NCBI GenBank assembly: GCA_009929095.1
Contig: SABF01000010.1
Coordinates: 1 to 18,264, forward strand
Source: Erysipelotrichia bacterium
GTDB taxonomy: Bacteria > Bacillota_I > Bacilli_A > Erysipelotrichales > Erysipelotrichaceae
DNA: 18,264 nucleotides
Direction: 5' to 3'
The notes beneath the pieces are model-generated. The model was not told the DNA's origin, searched no databases, and saw nothing but the letters and a program-made list of their open reading frames with translations. How positions within the stretch are numbered: the stretch's first letter is position 1; each line of letters opens with the position of its first letter. Shown piece after piece: positions 7,406 through 14,952 of the stretch. The position numbers and the translations under genes were made by a program.

Positions 7406-8416
7406 TCAGTTTTCATTGTGTCTAGTGGAACTCATTTCATTAATGCGGCATTTCAAAATCTGGTTTGGGGGTTCCTCATCGATTCCCTCCATGCGGTCAA
7501 TCAGTATCTTTGCGGCTACTCTTCCTTCTTCATAAGCAGGCTGAACAATTGTGGTGATTGTTGGTGATACAAGTTCACTCCAGTCACAGGAGTCCATGCC
7601 GATCAGTCCCAATCGTCGAGGAATCCAAGACCGATAAGGTTCCAAGGCCAGATGAACTTTATTCAGCAGCCAGTTGCTTGACGCAAAGATGCATATATCT
7701 TCTTTCCCGTTGATATACACTTGCAGCTGTTTCTGAAGATCTTCAGGATCAGTCTGTTTCTCTGCAGTAATTACATCATAAGGTACTTTTCTGATATCCA
7801 GGTGATCTGTAAATCCGCGGCATCGTTCTTCTCTGGTGACAATCTTGGAAGGATCTGCTGTGACCAATATAAATCTATGATATCCGCGCTTCAGAAGCAA
7901 GCTTACTGCATCGTAAACAGCCTCATAGTTATTCGTCTTTACCCATAATCCTTTGGTGGAATGATTGGGAGAATCAAAATACACAAGCGGTTTGTCAATT
8001 TCCAACCCCTGCCACATTGTTTCAAAATGCGCTGTTGGCTGCACAACAAAGCCTCCCACACCCATCTCATTCATTCCGTCGATGCATCTGCGTTCGTTTT
8101 CAAGCAGATAATTGCTGGACCCAAGAATCAGCTGGTAGTTCTTTTCACGGGTATAGTCTTCCAGACCTTTCACAATATGACTGGCAAAGGGACTGGTGAT
8201 GTCTCCAATCACAACACCGATCAGATGTTTCTGATTGATGCCTCGCTGAGAAACAGTGCCCTCCAGCTGATAGTTTGTCTTAGCAATTGCCTGCTCAATT
8301 CTTTTCCGAGTATCTTCAGACATTCGGCTGAATTTGCCGTTGAGATAAAAGGAAACCGTGGCTTTTGAAACACCCGCAAGTACGGCAATATCACTAATGG
8401 TTGTCTTTCGGCTCAT
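7406..8416 (-). CDS. LacI-family transcriptional regulator
   Basis: 336 residues. The helix-turn-helix occupies residues 5-27 (TISDIAVLAGVSKATVS), followed by a sugar-binding-protein-like effector domain from about residue 65 (IGVVIGDI) to the C-terminus. The linker is odd: at the hinge helix, where most members have PNxxARxL, this protein reads LEGTVSQR, so the minor-groove contact may differ. The start ATG has GAGGAAAAA directly upstream. It lies downstream of the kinase end of the catabolic operon, on the same strand but behind a terminator and with its own promoter candidate. It is a reasonable regulator of the neighbouring operon or of the permease/SDR divergon; the effector is unknown. 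Confidence 0.92.
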   Translation of the reverse strand: MSRKTTISDIAVLAGVSKATVSFYLNGKFSRMSEDTRKRIEQAIAKTNYQLEGTVSQRGINQKHLIGVVIGDITSPFASHIVKGLEDYTREKNYQLILGSSNYLLENERRCIDGMNEMGVGGFVVQPTAHFETMWQGLEIDKPLVYFDSPNHSTKGLWVKTNNYEAVYDAVSLLLKRGYHRFILVTADPSKIVTREERCRGFTDHLDIRKVPYDVITAEKQTDPEDLQKQLQVYINGKEDICIFASSNWLLNKVHLALEPYRSWIPRRLGLIGMDSCDWSELVSPTITTIVQPAYEEGRVAAKILIDRMEGIDEEPPNQILKCRINEMSSTRHNEN

Positions 8417-8439
8417 TTTTTCCTCACCATGTACTATTG

Positions 8440-8468
8440 ATGGTAACAGACATCATACATGCAGTCAA
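8440..8468 (-). promoter_or_regulatory. Candidate promoter of the LacI-lipoprotein unit
   Basis: On the minus strand: TTGACT (8463-8468), 17-base spacer, TACCAT (8440-8445), just upstream of the LacI ribosome site. A perfect 6-bp inverted repeat, ATGAAT-N7-ATTCAT (8481-8499), lies upstream of the -35. Confidence 0.45.
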
Positions 8469-8666
8469 AATCAGCCCGCTATGAATACATACTATTCATC
8501 CTATTGATATTATCTGCCCAGAAAATCCATAATAACCCAGCGACAGCCTATTCAAAGAGATTAACAAATTGTAAAGACGATTAAGAACGGACTTTAATCA
8601 ATTCTATTATTCGGCAGAAGAACAGTCTATTATCATTTCAAATACTTGCAGACATAGATCCCAATG

Positions 8667-8700
8667 AAAAAAAACGCCATATTCTGCTGTGAATATGACG
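8667..8700 (-). terminator. Rho-independent terminator of the catabolic operon
   Basis: CGCCATATTC (8675-8684) pairs with GAATATGACG (8691-8700), 10 positions with one mismatch, 6-base loop. On the minus strand it is followed by eight T. It lies 18 bases beyond the kinase stop codon. Confidence 0.88.
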
Positions 8701-8717
8701 TGATATGAATTGATTCT

Positions 8718-10133
8718 CTACCTATCTATACTGCCTCGATGTTCCAGCTTTTCTATTATTTTCTTCAAAGTATCGGGAGCCCCGACATTTCCCGGGAATA
8801 TCACATACAGCATGCCCGGATACTTTGCTCTGTCACCCAGCTGCCATACAGAGATTCCAGGTTCAATCTGCCCTTTGACCAGTACTCGACTGTCATTCAG
8901 CAGCATTTCACCTAGTTGACAGGAAGTGATTCCGCCCTTGCCTATAACATACGCAGGAGATGACGTGATTGCATACACAGATGAGAGAAATGCCTCTGAT
9001 ATCCGAGCAGTCAGCGTCAGCTGTTCTTTTTCATCTGCACCCGGCAGGTCTATCCGGCAGCGGTCTGTCATGAAGCAAACCGTCTTTCCCCGGCTGAGTG
9101 CCATATCAATTGTTTCCGTGCATCGCTTCATTTCCTGTTCTGCTGATGCTGCATTTTCGTCCAGCAATACTGACTGATGAAAGGTGACTGTTTCACAAAG
9201 GGGTGAAATTTCGTTTAGCTGCCGAGCAGTTTTTTTAACGTGTGAACCAGCCACAATCAGTCCGCCACATGTATGTTCAGAAGCACTTTCAAACTGTGTG
9301 TGACCAATCAAGTCAGCGAATGGCTGTTTCATCCAGAATCTGAGCAATGAAGAAGCACCGCGATAAATCTGATTCTTCCCGTTTCCGCATGCTGTAATAT
9401 ACTGCAGTGCAAAGAATGACAGCTGCTCATAATCCGTTGCGCTGACTATCACATACTGATCTGCCCGTGAGGTCATCAGTTTTGTAAGAACTGAATCTGA
9501 TTCCTGTTTCAATTCCTCTTCTTCAATGTAGACAAACCGGGAAGCAGGTATCTTTTCACTGCGCTTTTCTCTGATATAATCATCAAGCTTTGATGCGCTG
9601 AACGAGAAGGACTGATCTTCTGCGAATTCGGTTTCTCCAACCGGTATCCATTCATCTCGTGTAACTGCATAGTGCACATGTCCTCTGGTCAGTCTTCCGC
9701 CTTCCACAAAACAGGGGCAGATGACTTCTGCACCTGTTTCAATATCTGCTTCCTTCATCTGTTTCAGTATCGCATCCATCTCACATGGATAATTCCAGCG
9801 CAAAGTTGAATCACTGCGTGAAAGGATTCTGAATTCTCTGCTCTGTTTCTCTGATTCCGCAATAATTTTCTGCAGAAGAGATTCATGAAGAGCTGTCGAT
9901 TCTTCTTTTTGCAATGCTCGGGAATTGGTCAGTATAAATGCCATACTGTGATCAGAATCATCGAACATCTGATGAATCTCCGCATTGCTCCATTTTGTAT
10001 AAACATATACGTCATTGCAGCACTGTGTTCCAGTCGGATCGTCATCCAAAACAATATACAGGATATGCTGTTTGCATAGTTCCTGACGAATTCGCTCTGT
10101 ATTGTGCATGATAGATATATTAAGTGCCTTCAT
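8718..10133 (-). CDS. Four-carbon acid sugar kinase-like protein (DUF1537 family)
   Basis: 471 residues from the chosen start. The N-terminal VLDDDPTGTQ (residues 29-37) is the substrate-binding signature of DUF1537 kinases. The C-terminal GKGGITS, KGQIEPGISVW and IFPGNVG segments match the nucleotide-binding domain. Characterised relatives phosphorylate D-threonate, L-threonate, D-erythronate or 3-oxotetronates with ATP. The usual partner genes (class II AraD-like decarboxylase, PdxA-type dehydrogenase) are not in this window, so the substrate may differ. The start at 10133 is one base after the stop of the small membrane-protein gene (TGA-G-ATG) and gives the usual 28 or so residues before DDDPTG; the frame stays open to 10190 but would then overlap that gene. 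Last gene of the operon. Confidence 0.85.
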   Translation of the reverse strand: MKALNISIMHNTERIRQELCKQHILYIVLDDDPTGTQCCNDVYVYTKWSNAEIHQMFDDSDHSMAFILTNSRALQKEESTALHESLLQKIIAESEKQSREFRILSRSDSTLRWNYPCEMDAILKQMKEADIETGAEVICPCFVEGGRLTRGHVHYAVTRDEWIPVGETEFAEDQSFSFSASKLDDYIREKRSEKIPASRFVYIEEEELKQESDSVLTKLMTSRADQYVIVSATDYEQLSFFALQYITACGNGKNQIYRGASSLLRFWMKQPFADLIGHTQFESASEHTCGGLIVAGSHVKKTARQLNEISPLCETVTFHQSVLLDENAASAEQEMKRCTETIDMALSRGKTVCFMTDRCRIDLPGADEKEQLTLTARISEAFLSSVYAITSSPAYVIGKGGITSCQLGEMLLNDSRVLVKGQIEPGISVWQLGDRAKYPGMLYVIFPGNVGAPDTLKKIIEKLEHRGSIDR

Positions 10134-10134
10134 C

Positions 10135-10329
10135 TCAGAAATTAATGAATCCAGCGATAATGACATCAGTGATGCAGATGGCATAGCCAAGATATCTCAT
10201 CTGGTTTTCCCGTTTACTCCATTGATTGTCAGGATCTGTTTCCTGACGTTTGGCAAAATGCAGCTTTGCATACAGCAGGCATCCCATTCCTGCAATCAGC
10301 AGGATGATCATCACAATCATTCTCGCCAT
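10135..10329 (-). CDS. Small membrane protein, 64 residues, within the catabolic operon
   Basis: Two hydrophobic segments (about residues 4-22 and 49-63) flank a charged, polar middle (KRQETDPDNQWSKRENQ), so a two-helix hairpin membrane protein is expected. I do not recognise a family. The ATG at 10329 has a strong site, AGAGGAGAA, 7 bases upstream. A TTG at 10335 would also be in frame but is less likely. The frame starts 2 bases after the stop of the racemase-like gene and ends 1 base before the kinase start, so it is tightly packed in the operon and probably translated. It could assist transport or anchor an enzyme; that is speculation. Confidence 0.72.
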   Translation of the reverse strand: MARMIVMIILLIAGMGCLLYAKLHFAKRQETDPDNQWSKRENQMRYLGYAICITDVIIAGFINF

Positions 10330-10331
10330 AT

Positions 10332-11003
10332 TCAATTCTCCTCTTCTTCAAGCATTGCCCGTACTCGTTCTACCGCAAGGCGTGGGGAAGTCAGCACCGG
10401 CTTCTCCATCCGATCAAGACACGGCAGAATTGCTGTCATTGAACCCTGTGCAAGAACTATCACATCACACTCCTGCTGAGCCTTCTCTATCTGCTGCTTA
10501 ACCAGCTGGTTATGTTTCTCGACATTGTGTTCCTTCATCAAAATATCAAGTGCACCATCCACAAGATATTTTTTTACTTCAACTTCCTTATTTGTTTCTC
10601 TTGCTTTTTCGACAATCAGACTGCAGGATGGCTTCATCGTGCTGGCAACGGTTGCCACGACACCTATCGTCCTGCCAAGCTTAACTGCTTCTTCCGCCAT
10701 CGGTTCATCAATGCGAAGTGTCTTGCATTCAACCTGCTTCCGGGCAATGTCAAACGCTGCGCCGACCGAGCTGCATTGATTGAAAATCAGAACCGGATTC
10801 ATGCTTTCAGCGACTGATACATAGGTGCACATACGGCGGATGACAGCCGGTGTCAATCCACAATTTGACTTCACATCTTCCAGAAGGCTGTCATCAATAA
10901 TATTAACCATTTCAACTTCCGGAATTATTTCTCGAAATAAATCCTTCAGATCATTGAGTGATACCGGACTGGTATGAATCAGAACCACTTTCTTTTTTGT
11001 CAT
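10332..11003 (-). CDS. Aspartate/glutamate (hydantoin) racemase-like protein
   Basis: 223 residues. The fold signature fits the Asp/Glu/hydantoin racemase superfamily: VVLIHTSP at the N-terminus, FNQCSS with Cys77 as the first catalytic Cys, IGVVATVAST near 113-122, and VIVLAQGSM at 181-189. The second catalytic Cys, expected where this last motif has Gln186, is missing. Proton transfer by two Cys is therefore unlikely; such one-Cys members can be isomerases, decarboxylases or hydrolases. The start ATG lies one base after the dehydrogenase stop (TAA-T-ATG) with AGAGG upstream. Its location between a dehydrogenase and a sugar-acid kinase suggests a role on a small hydroxy- or keto-acid rather than on an amino acid. 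The exact reaction is unknown. Confidence 0.78.
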   Translation of the reverse strand: MTKKKVVLIHTSPVSLNDLKDLFREIIPEVEMVNIIDDSLLEDVKSNCGLTPAVIRRMCTYVSVAESMNPVLIFNQCSSVGAAFDIARKQVECKTLRIDEPMAEEAVKLGRTIGVVATVASTMKPSCSLIVEKARETNKEVEVKKYLVDGALDILMKEHNVEKHNQLVKQQIEKAQQECDVIVLAQGSMTAILPCLDRMEKPVLTSPRLAVERVRAMLEEEEN

Positions 11004-11004
11004 A

Positions 11005-12075
11005 TTATGCCTCTTCTATTCTATATGCTTCCAGCTGCTTCATTGCTTTATATATCCTGTCTGCTGTAACCGGGTAAGGGACATGTTCCAGTTCCTGATT
11101 TTCTTCTGCTGTTTTAAGTATATCGGAAAGATCAGAGTTAACATCCAGATCCAGGTCAGATAGTTTTACCGGCAGCTGAATTGCTTTGTTAAATGTATAT
11201 GCCTGTTTCAGCATCTCTTTCTGATCGTCCATCATCAGCTGTACCAGAGTTCCATAAGACACCACTTCTCCATGAAGATGATCTCGTTCAATTGAAGGTC
11301 TGACTGTCAATCCATAAAACAATGCATGCGCAAGAGCACTGTTATATTTTGAAGAAACGGACACTGATACCGAACCGGTTGAGATCACAATATTCTGTAT
11401 TGCCTTCTCCAATGCCGGTGTAACTTCATGTGTCGTTGCATCCTCATAGGCTTGTGCACCATATTCCAGCATGCCATAAAAACACAAATCGCCAATTTTA
11501 ATACCCAGTTCACTCGGAAAATCCAGTTCATCTCCTCTGGCGGAGAAGGCTGACTCAACATGTTTAGCCATGGTATCACCGATCCCTGCCCATAGATATT
11601 TAACAGGCGCTTCGGAAATAATCTCCGTGTCTATGTAGCAGTGTTCCGGCGGCTGTTTCAGCTGAGTGATTTCCCGGAAGGAATGATCCTCATGGTACAT
11701 GATGGATATGCGTGTGACAGCCGCACATGTTGACGCAATGGAAGCACAGGTATATACCGGCTTATTCATTTTGCAACCTGCATACTTAACTGTATCGATG
11801 CACTTACCTCCGCCCAAAGCAATCAGACAGTCAGCTTCCTGTGCACCTGCACTGGCAATAATCATTTCAGCATTCTCAATAGTTGCCTCATGACCATAGA
11901 CCCCCTGATCAAGGATACGTATCCCAGCACTCTTCAATGCAGCAAGTACTTTTCTCTCCGAGGCTTCCCAAGCATGCTGACCATAGTACAGCGCACATGT
12001 ATGATACGGAATCTCACAGAACGCATCAAAAGCATCGATGCCAATTGTATATCTTGGTAGAAACACTGAATACAT
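11005..12075 (-). CDS. GldA-like iron/zinc-dependent dehydrogenase
   Basis: 356 residues. Seen: NAD-binding GGGK at 88-91, and the metal ligands expected of glycerol dehydrogenases: Asp167 in GIGDTMAK, His250 in ALAHALFYGL, and His268 in HLHGEVVSYG. GldA oxidises glycerol to dihydroxyacetone; relatives act on other polyols and hydroxyketones or on glycerol 1-phosphate. I chose the ATG at 12075 (MYSVFLPRY) over an upstream in-frame start at 12126 because AGAAGGGA lies 6 bases before it and the protein then has the family's normal N-terminus. The gene is preceded by a GC-rich hairpin at 12095-12120. In this operon it probably reduces or oxidises the aldehyde or ketose product of the aldolase step; this is inferred. 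Confidence 0.87.
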   Translation of the reverse strand: MYSVFLPRYTIGIDAFDAFCEIPYHTCALYYGQHAWEASERKVLAALKSAGIRILDQGVYGHEATIENAEMIIASAGAQEADCLIALGGGKCIDTVKYAGCKMNKPVYTCASIASTCAAVTRISIMYHEDHSFREITQLKQPPEHCYIDTEIISEAPVKYLWAGIGDTMAKHVESAFSARGDELDFPSELGIKIGDLCFYGMLEYGAQAYEDATTHEVTPALEKAIQNIVISTGSVSVSVSSKYNSALAHALFYGLTVRPSIERDHLHGEVVSYGTLVQLMMDDQKEMLKQAYTFNKAIQLPVKLSDLDLDVNSDLSDILKTAEENQELEHVPYPVTADRIYKAMKQLEAYRIEEA

Positions 12076-12094
12076 GACTGTCCCTTCTTTCTGT

Positions 12095-12120
12095 ATAAGG
12101 CCGGGTTTCCCCGGCCTTAT
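12095..12120 (-). promoter_or_regulatory. GC-rich intercistronic hairpin before the dehydrogenase
   Basis: ATAAGGCCGGG (12095-12105) and CCCGGCCTTAT (12110-12120) are perfect 11-bp arms with a 4-base loop. No U-run follows on the minus strand (ACAGAAAG), so it is not a standard terminator. It probably protects or processes the mRNA between isomerase and dehydrogenase genes. Confidence 0.7.
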
Positions 12121-12132
12121 CATCAATATTCA

Positions 12133-12774
12133 CTACTTCGCATCTGCAATGCTTTTGACATATGCCTCAATCTCAGCATCTTTGCAGTTTGCATAAAAGC
12201 ATTCCAGGAACCGCGGAGTCAGACTCTTTTTTACAATTTCTTCATCCATCGCTTTCAGTCCTTCCAGCAGTGGTTTGCAAGTTTCTGATTTCACTTTGAA
12301 AAGTGTTGCCGCATTGCGGTTCTGTGATTCTCTCCGATCAGCCGGATATCCCATGCCTTTGGGAGAGCCGAAGGCTTTCTCAAACATCGTATGAATATTA
12401 AGCTCTGCGCCCCAGCCAAATCCCTTAGCAAACGGTATTGACAGTGCATTTCCATCGTTAATCTGGAGGAATAGGTAAGCATCCGTCGGTTCAATGCAGT
12501 AGCCGCATACAACGCCCGGGAAGCTGTTAAGCGCCATCAGCGCACCCTGACCAGTACCACAGCCTGCGATTACAAAATCTGCAGCTTTTGAGTTAATGAG
12601 AAGTGCTGCCTGGACGCCAAGATTCAGATAGGTCAGATAACAAGGATCATCATCCCCGGTCATTCCCGTGTTGTAGACCGTGTGTCCCATCGGCTCCACA
12701 ACATCTTTCAACTGCGCTAAGACAATTGGATTTTTGGAAGCCTGGCTGAACTCATTCATCAATGCAATATTCAT
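12133..12774 (-). CDS. RpiB/LacA/LacB-family sugar-phosphate isomerase
   Basis: 213 residues. The family signature is clear: AGCGTGQGALMALN (residues 70-83) with the catalytic-base Cys72, and NDGNALSIP at 107-114. Members interconvert aldose and ketose phosphates, such as ribose/ribulose 5-phosphate, galactose/tagatose 6-phosphate or erythrulose phosphates. The protein is about 60 residues longer than plain RpiB; the extra C-terminal part from about residue 150 (PADRRES to the end) is helical. Similar extended members exist, as I recall, with an RpiB C-terminal domain. The ATG has AAGGAG 10 bases upstream. It lies 91 bases after the aldolase and 57 bases before the dehydrogenase, each gap holding a hairpin. 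Confidence 0.87.
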   Translation of the reverse strand: MNIALMNEFSQASKNPIVLAQLKDVVEPMGHTVYNTGMTGDDDPCYLTYLNLGVQAALLINSKAADFVIAGCGTGQGALMALNSFPGVVCGYCIEPTDAYLFLQINDGNALSIPFAKGFGWGAELNIHTMFEKAFGSPKGMGYPADRRESQNRNAATLFKVKSETCKPLLEGLKAMDEEIVKKSLTPRFLECFYANCKDAEIEAYVKSIADAK

Positions 12775-12822
12775 CAGTGTATTCTCCTTATATTCACTGT
12801 TTCATTTTCATAGCAAGAAGGG

Positions 12823-12851
12823 GGGAAGAGATTCTCGCAGTACCTCTTCCC
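12823..12851 (-). promoter_or_regulatory. Intercistronic hairpin between aldolase and isomerase genes
   Basis: GGGAAGAG (12823-12830) pairs perfectly with CTCTTCCC (12844-12851) around a 13-base loop, 14 bases past the aldolase stop. On the minus strand it is followed by CCCTTCTTGC, not a proper U-run, so partial attenuation or RNA processing is likelier than termination. Confidence 0.5.
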
Positions 12852-12865
12852 TCATACAGGTATAC

Positions 12866-13750
12866 TTATTCCTTACTGGTATTGACCGTTTCACCGTATC
12901 CGTAAGCATTCTTGGACCCGATAATCTGGATGTAGTCTTTTACAAACTGCTTGATCGCTGCTTCAGCAATAACCATGATGTCAAGATAGTTTGTGCCTGG
13001 GGCCTCTGCCCACTTTGCCTTCATGGCATTCTCTGCCGCATGGAAAGCATCCGTGCAGACATTGATCTTATTAATACCGCCAGCGACTGCCTTGCGAATA
13101 TTCTCTTCGCCGGATCCTGAACCGCCGTGAAGAACCAATGGCATTTTCAGCTCTGCCTTAAGTTCTGCCAGACGATTGAAATCAAGTACCGGCTTCATTC
13201 CTTTAGGATAATCTCCATGGGCAGTTCCGATAGCCACAGCCAGTGCATCGATTCCCGTGCGGTCGACATAGTCTCTCGCCTGTGCAACATTGGTATAAAG
13301 ATCGACCTGACTGTTGTCACCGGCATCTGCCTGACCAACATGTCCCAGTTCACCTTCAACACAGATCCCTTTGGCATGAGCCAAGGCAGAAATCTGAGCA
13401 ACACGCCTGATGTTTTCCTCATAAGGAAGAGAGGACGCATCGATCATGACAGAAGAGAAGCCATAGCGCATCGCCGCAGTCTCATCTTCAAACTTGGAAC
13501 CATGATCCAGATTCAGAGCAACTGGTACATTCACTTTTTCAGCCAATTCCTTGATCATTGGAACCATCTCTGTCGGATGAGCAAGTTTTGCCATCTGACC
13601 AACACCGATATTGACAATAATCGGTGAGTTCTCTTCGGCAGCTGCTGTTATTACAGCACGTGCCATTTCCATGTTGACGCTGTTGACTGCCATGACAGCA
13701 TAGTTATGTGCATTGGCATGAGTCAGAATGTCTTTCATTGAAACATACAT
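12866..13750 (-). CDS. Class II fructose-bisphosphate aldolase-family enzyme (ketose phosphate aldolase)
   Basis: 294 residues. Zn-dependent aldolase features: NLDHGS at 80-85 (catalytic Asp82, Zn ligand His83), VEGELGHVG at 131-139, Zn ligand His178 in GTAHGDY, Zn ligand His208 in LHGGSGSG, and the phosphate-binding NKINVCTD near 227-234. The family includes fructose-bisphosphate, tagatose-bisphosphate and related aldolases releasing dihydroxyacetone phosphate. In a PTS operon a tagatose- or ketose-phosphate substrate is more likely than the glycolytic one. The ATG at 13750 has AGAAGGACA upstream; Met5 is a less likely start. It follows the IIC gene by 35 bases and is part of the same transcript. 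Confidence 0.9.
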   Translation of the reverse strand: MYVSMKDILTHANAHNYAVMAVNSVNMEMARAVITAAAEENSPIIVNIGVGQMAKLAHPTEMVPMIKELAEKVNVPVALNLDHGSKFEDETAAMRYGFSSVMIDASSLPYEENIRRVAQISALAHAKGICVEGELGHVGQADAGDNSQVDLYTNVAQARDYVDRTGIDALAVAIGTAHGDYPKGMKPVLDFNRLAELKAELKMPLVLHGGSGSGEENIRKAVAGGINKINVCTDAFHAAENAMKAKWAEAPGTNYLDIMVIAEAAIKQFVKDYIQIIGSKNAYGYGETVNTSKE

Positions 13751-13785
13751 ATTGAATATGTCCTTCTCTCTATTTGTTGAATGAA

Positions 13786-14913
13786 TTATTTGATATCAAT
13801 GTCGAGTTCTTCAGAAATTTCTTCTTCTTTAGATTCTTCTTCAGATACCGGTTTCTTGAGGAATGCATACATCACGGCAGTGACGATAGATCCGACCGCA
13901 AGAGCAATCAGGAAGAAATGCCAGTTGGTTGTTACCGGGACAATGAAGATACCGCCATGCGCTGCCGGTGTATGGCAGCCAAGAGCCATAACCATTCCGG
14001 CTGCTACTGCTGAACCGACCATGGAGGAAGGAATGACTCTGAGCGGATCATCAGCCGCAAATGGCAGAACGCCCTCAGTGATAAAGCAGAGACCCATTGG
14101 AATGCAGGAGATGCCAGCATCACGCTGTTCACGTGTGAACTTCTTTGGAGCAATCAGAGTTGCGATACCAATTCCGAGAGGAGGAGTCATACCGCCAATA
14201 ATCTTTGCAGATTCTGCAGCAGAGCCAATTCCTTCAGGATCATCCGCAAACAGTGCGTTAGCTGCCATGGATGCGGTTTTGTTAATCGGGCCGCCCATAT
14301 CGAAGCCCATGCAGGCACCGATAACAGCTCCAATGATGGAGAGAGAGCCAGAAGAAAGTGACTGAATCCAAGCCTGTATGGAGCTCATTGCGAGTGCCAT
14401 CGGCTTGCATACGATCCAGAAGAACAGTGCACCGCCAATTAATGTTGCAAGCACCGGTATAATCATGACTGGCATCAGACCCTGAAGTGCCTTTGGCATC
14501 TTCCAGCCTTCCATCCATTTCACGATGAAGCCAATAACGAACGCCATTAACATGGCTCCAATGAAGCCGGCCTTTGCAGCATTTGCTGTATAGCCAATAA
14601 TGAATCCCGGAACAATACCCGGACGATCTGCCATGGAATAAGCAATGCCGGCAGCGAGAACTGCACATGCAAAACTCATTGCATAGTCAGAAAGTTTGGA
14701 AATTGCCCACCAGAACTGTGTCCAGCTAAATGCATTCAGATTCGAGAAGATGGTTGCTGCACCTTCTGCACTAGGACCCATACTGCCAATTGTGTATCCG
14801 CCAAGTCCTTTAGCCAGAGCGCCTAGAATGCCGCCGGCCACGACCATGGGGATCATGTAGGAAATACCTGTCATCATGTGTTTCTTGAATGAAGCTCCTG
14901 TACCTTTTGCCAT
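13786..14913 (-). CDS. PTS fructose-type permease, IIC component
   Basis: 375 residues, about nine membrane segments. Fructose-family IIC signatures include GISYMIPMVVAGGI near residues 16-29, DMGGPINKTA at 205-214 and MTPPLGIGIATL at 242-253. It forms the sugar channel and works with IIB (15267-14953) and the IIA encoded at 16132. The C-terminal tail is strongly acidic (SEEESKEEEISEELDIDIK), and its last residues resemble the tail of the IIA protein (see findings). The ATG at 14913 has AAAGGGAAA upstream. Fructose-type IIs typically deliver a 1-phosphorylated ketose, which would suit the aldolase encoded next. Confidence 0.92.
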   Translation of the reverse strand: MAKGTGASFKKHMMTGISYMIPMVVAGGILGALAKGLGGYTIGSMGPSAEGAATIFSNLNAFSWTQFWWAISKLSDYAMSFACAVLAAGIAYSMADRPGIVPGFIIGYTANAAKAGFIGAMLMAFVIGFIVKWMEGWKMPKALQGLMPVMIIPVLATLIGGALFFWIVCKPMALAMSSIQAWIQSLSSGSLSIIGAVIGACMGFDMGGPINKTASMAANALFADDPEGIGSAAESAKIIGGMTPPLGIGIATLIAPKKFTREQRDAGISCIPMGLCFITEGVLPFAADDPLRVIPSSMVGSAVAAGMVMALGCHTPAAHGGIFIVPVTTNWHFFLIALAVGSIVTAVMYAFLKKPVSEEESKEEEISEELDIDIK

Positions 14914-14952
14914 AATTTCCCTTTCTTATAAACCTTTCCCTTTCTGTTTCTG

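Larger units (their letters stand above)
8417..8717. other. Intergenic region between the kinase operon end and LacI
   Basis: No gene is seen. It contains the LacI promoter candidate, the inverted repeats ATGAAT-N7-ATTCAT (8481-8499) and GATTAA-N9-TTAATC (8579-8599), and the operon terminator (8667-8700). It is AT-rich. Confidence 0.5.

Noticed and set aside
10134..10190. Longer kinase N-terminus
   Set aside because: The extended frame overlaps the small membrane-protein gene out of frame. The start at 10133 gives the expected distance to DDDPTG.
13781..14365. 194-codon plus-strand open frame
   Set aside because: It is antisense to the IIC gene, whose motifs are clear. The frame is low in complexity and has no start signal.
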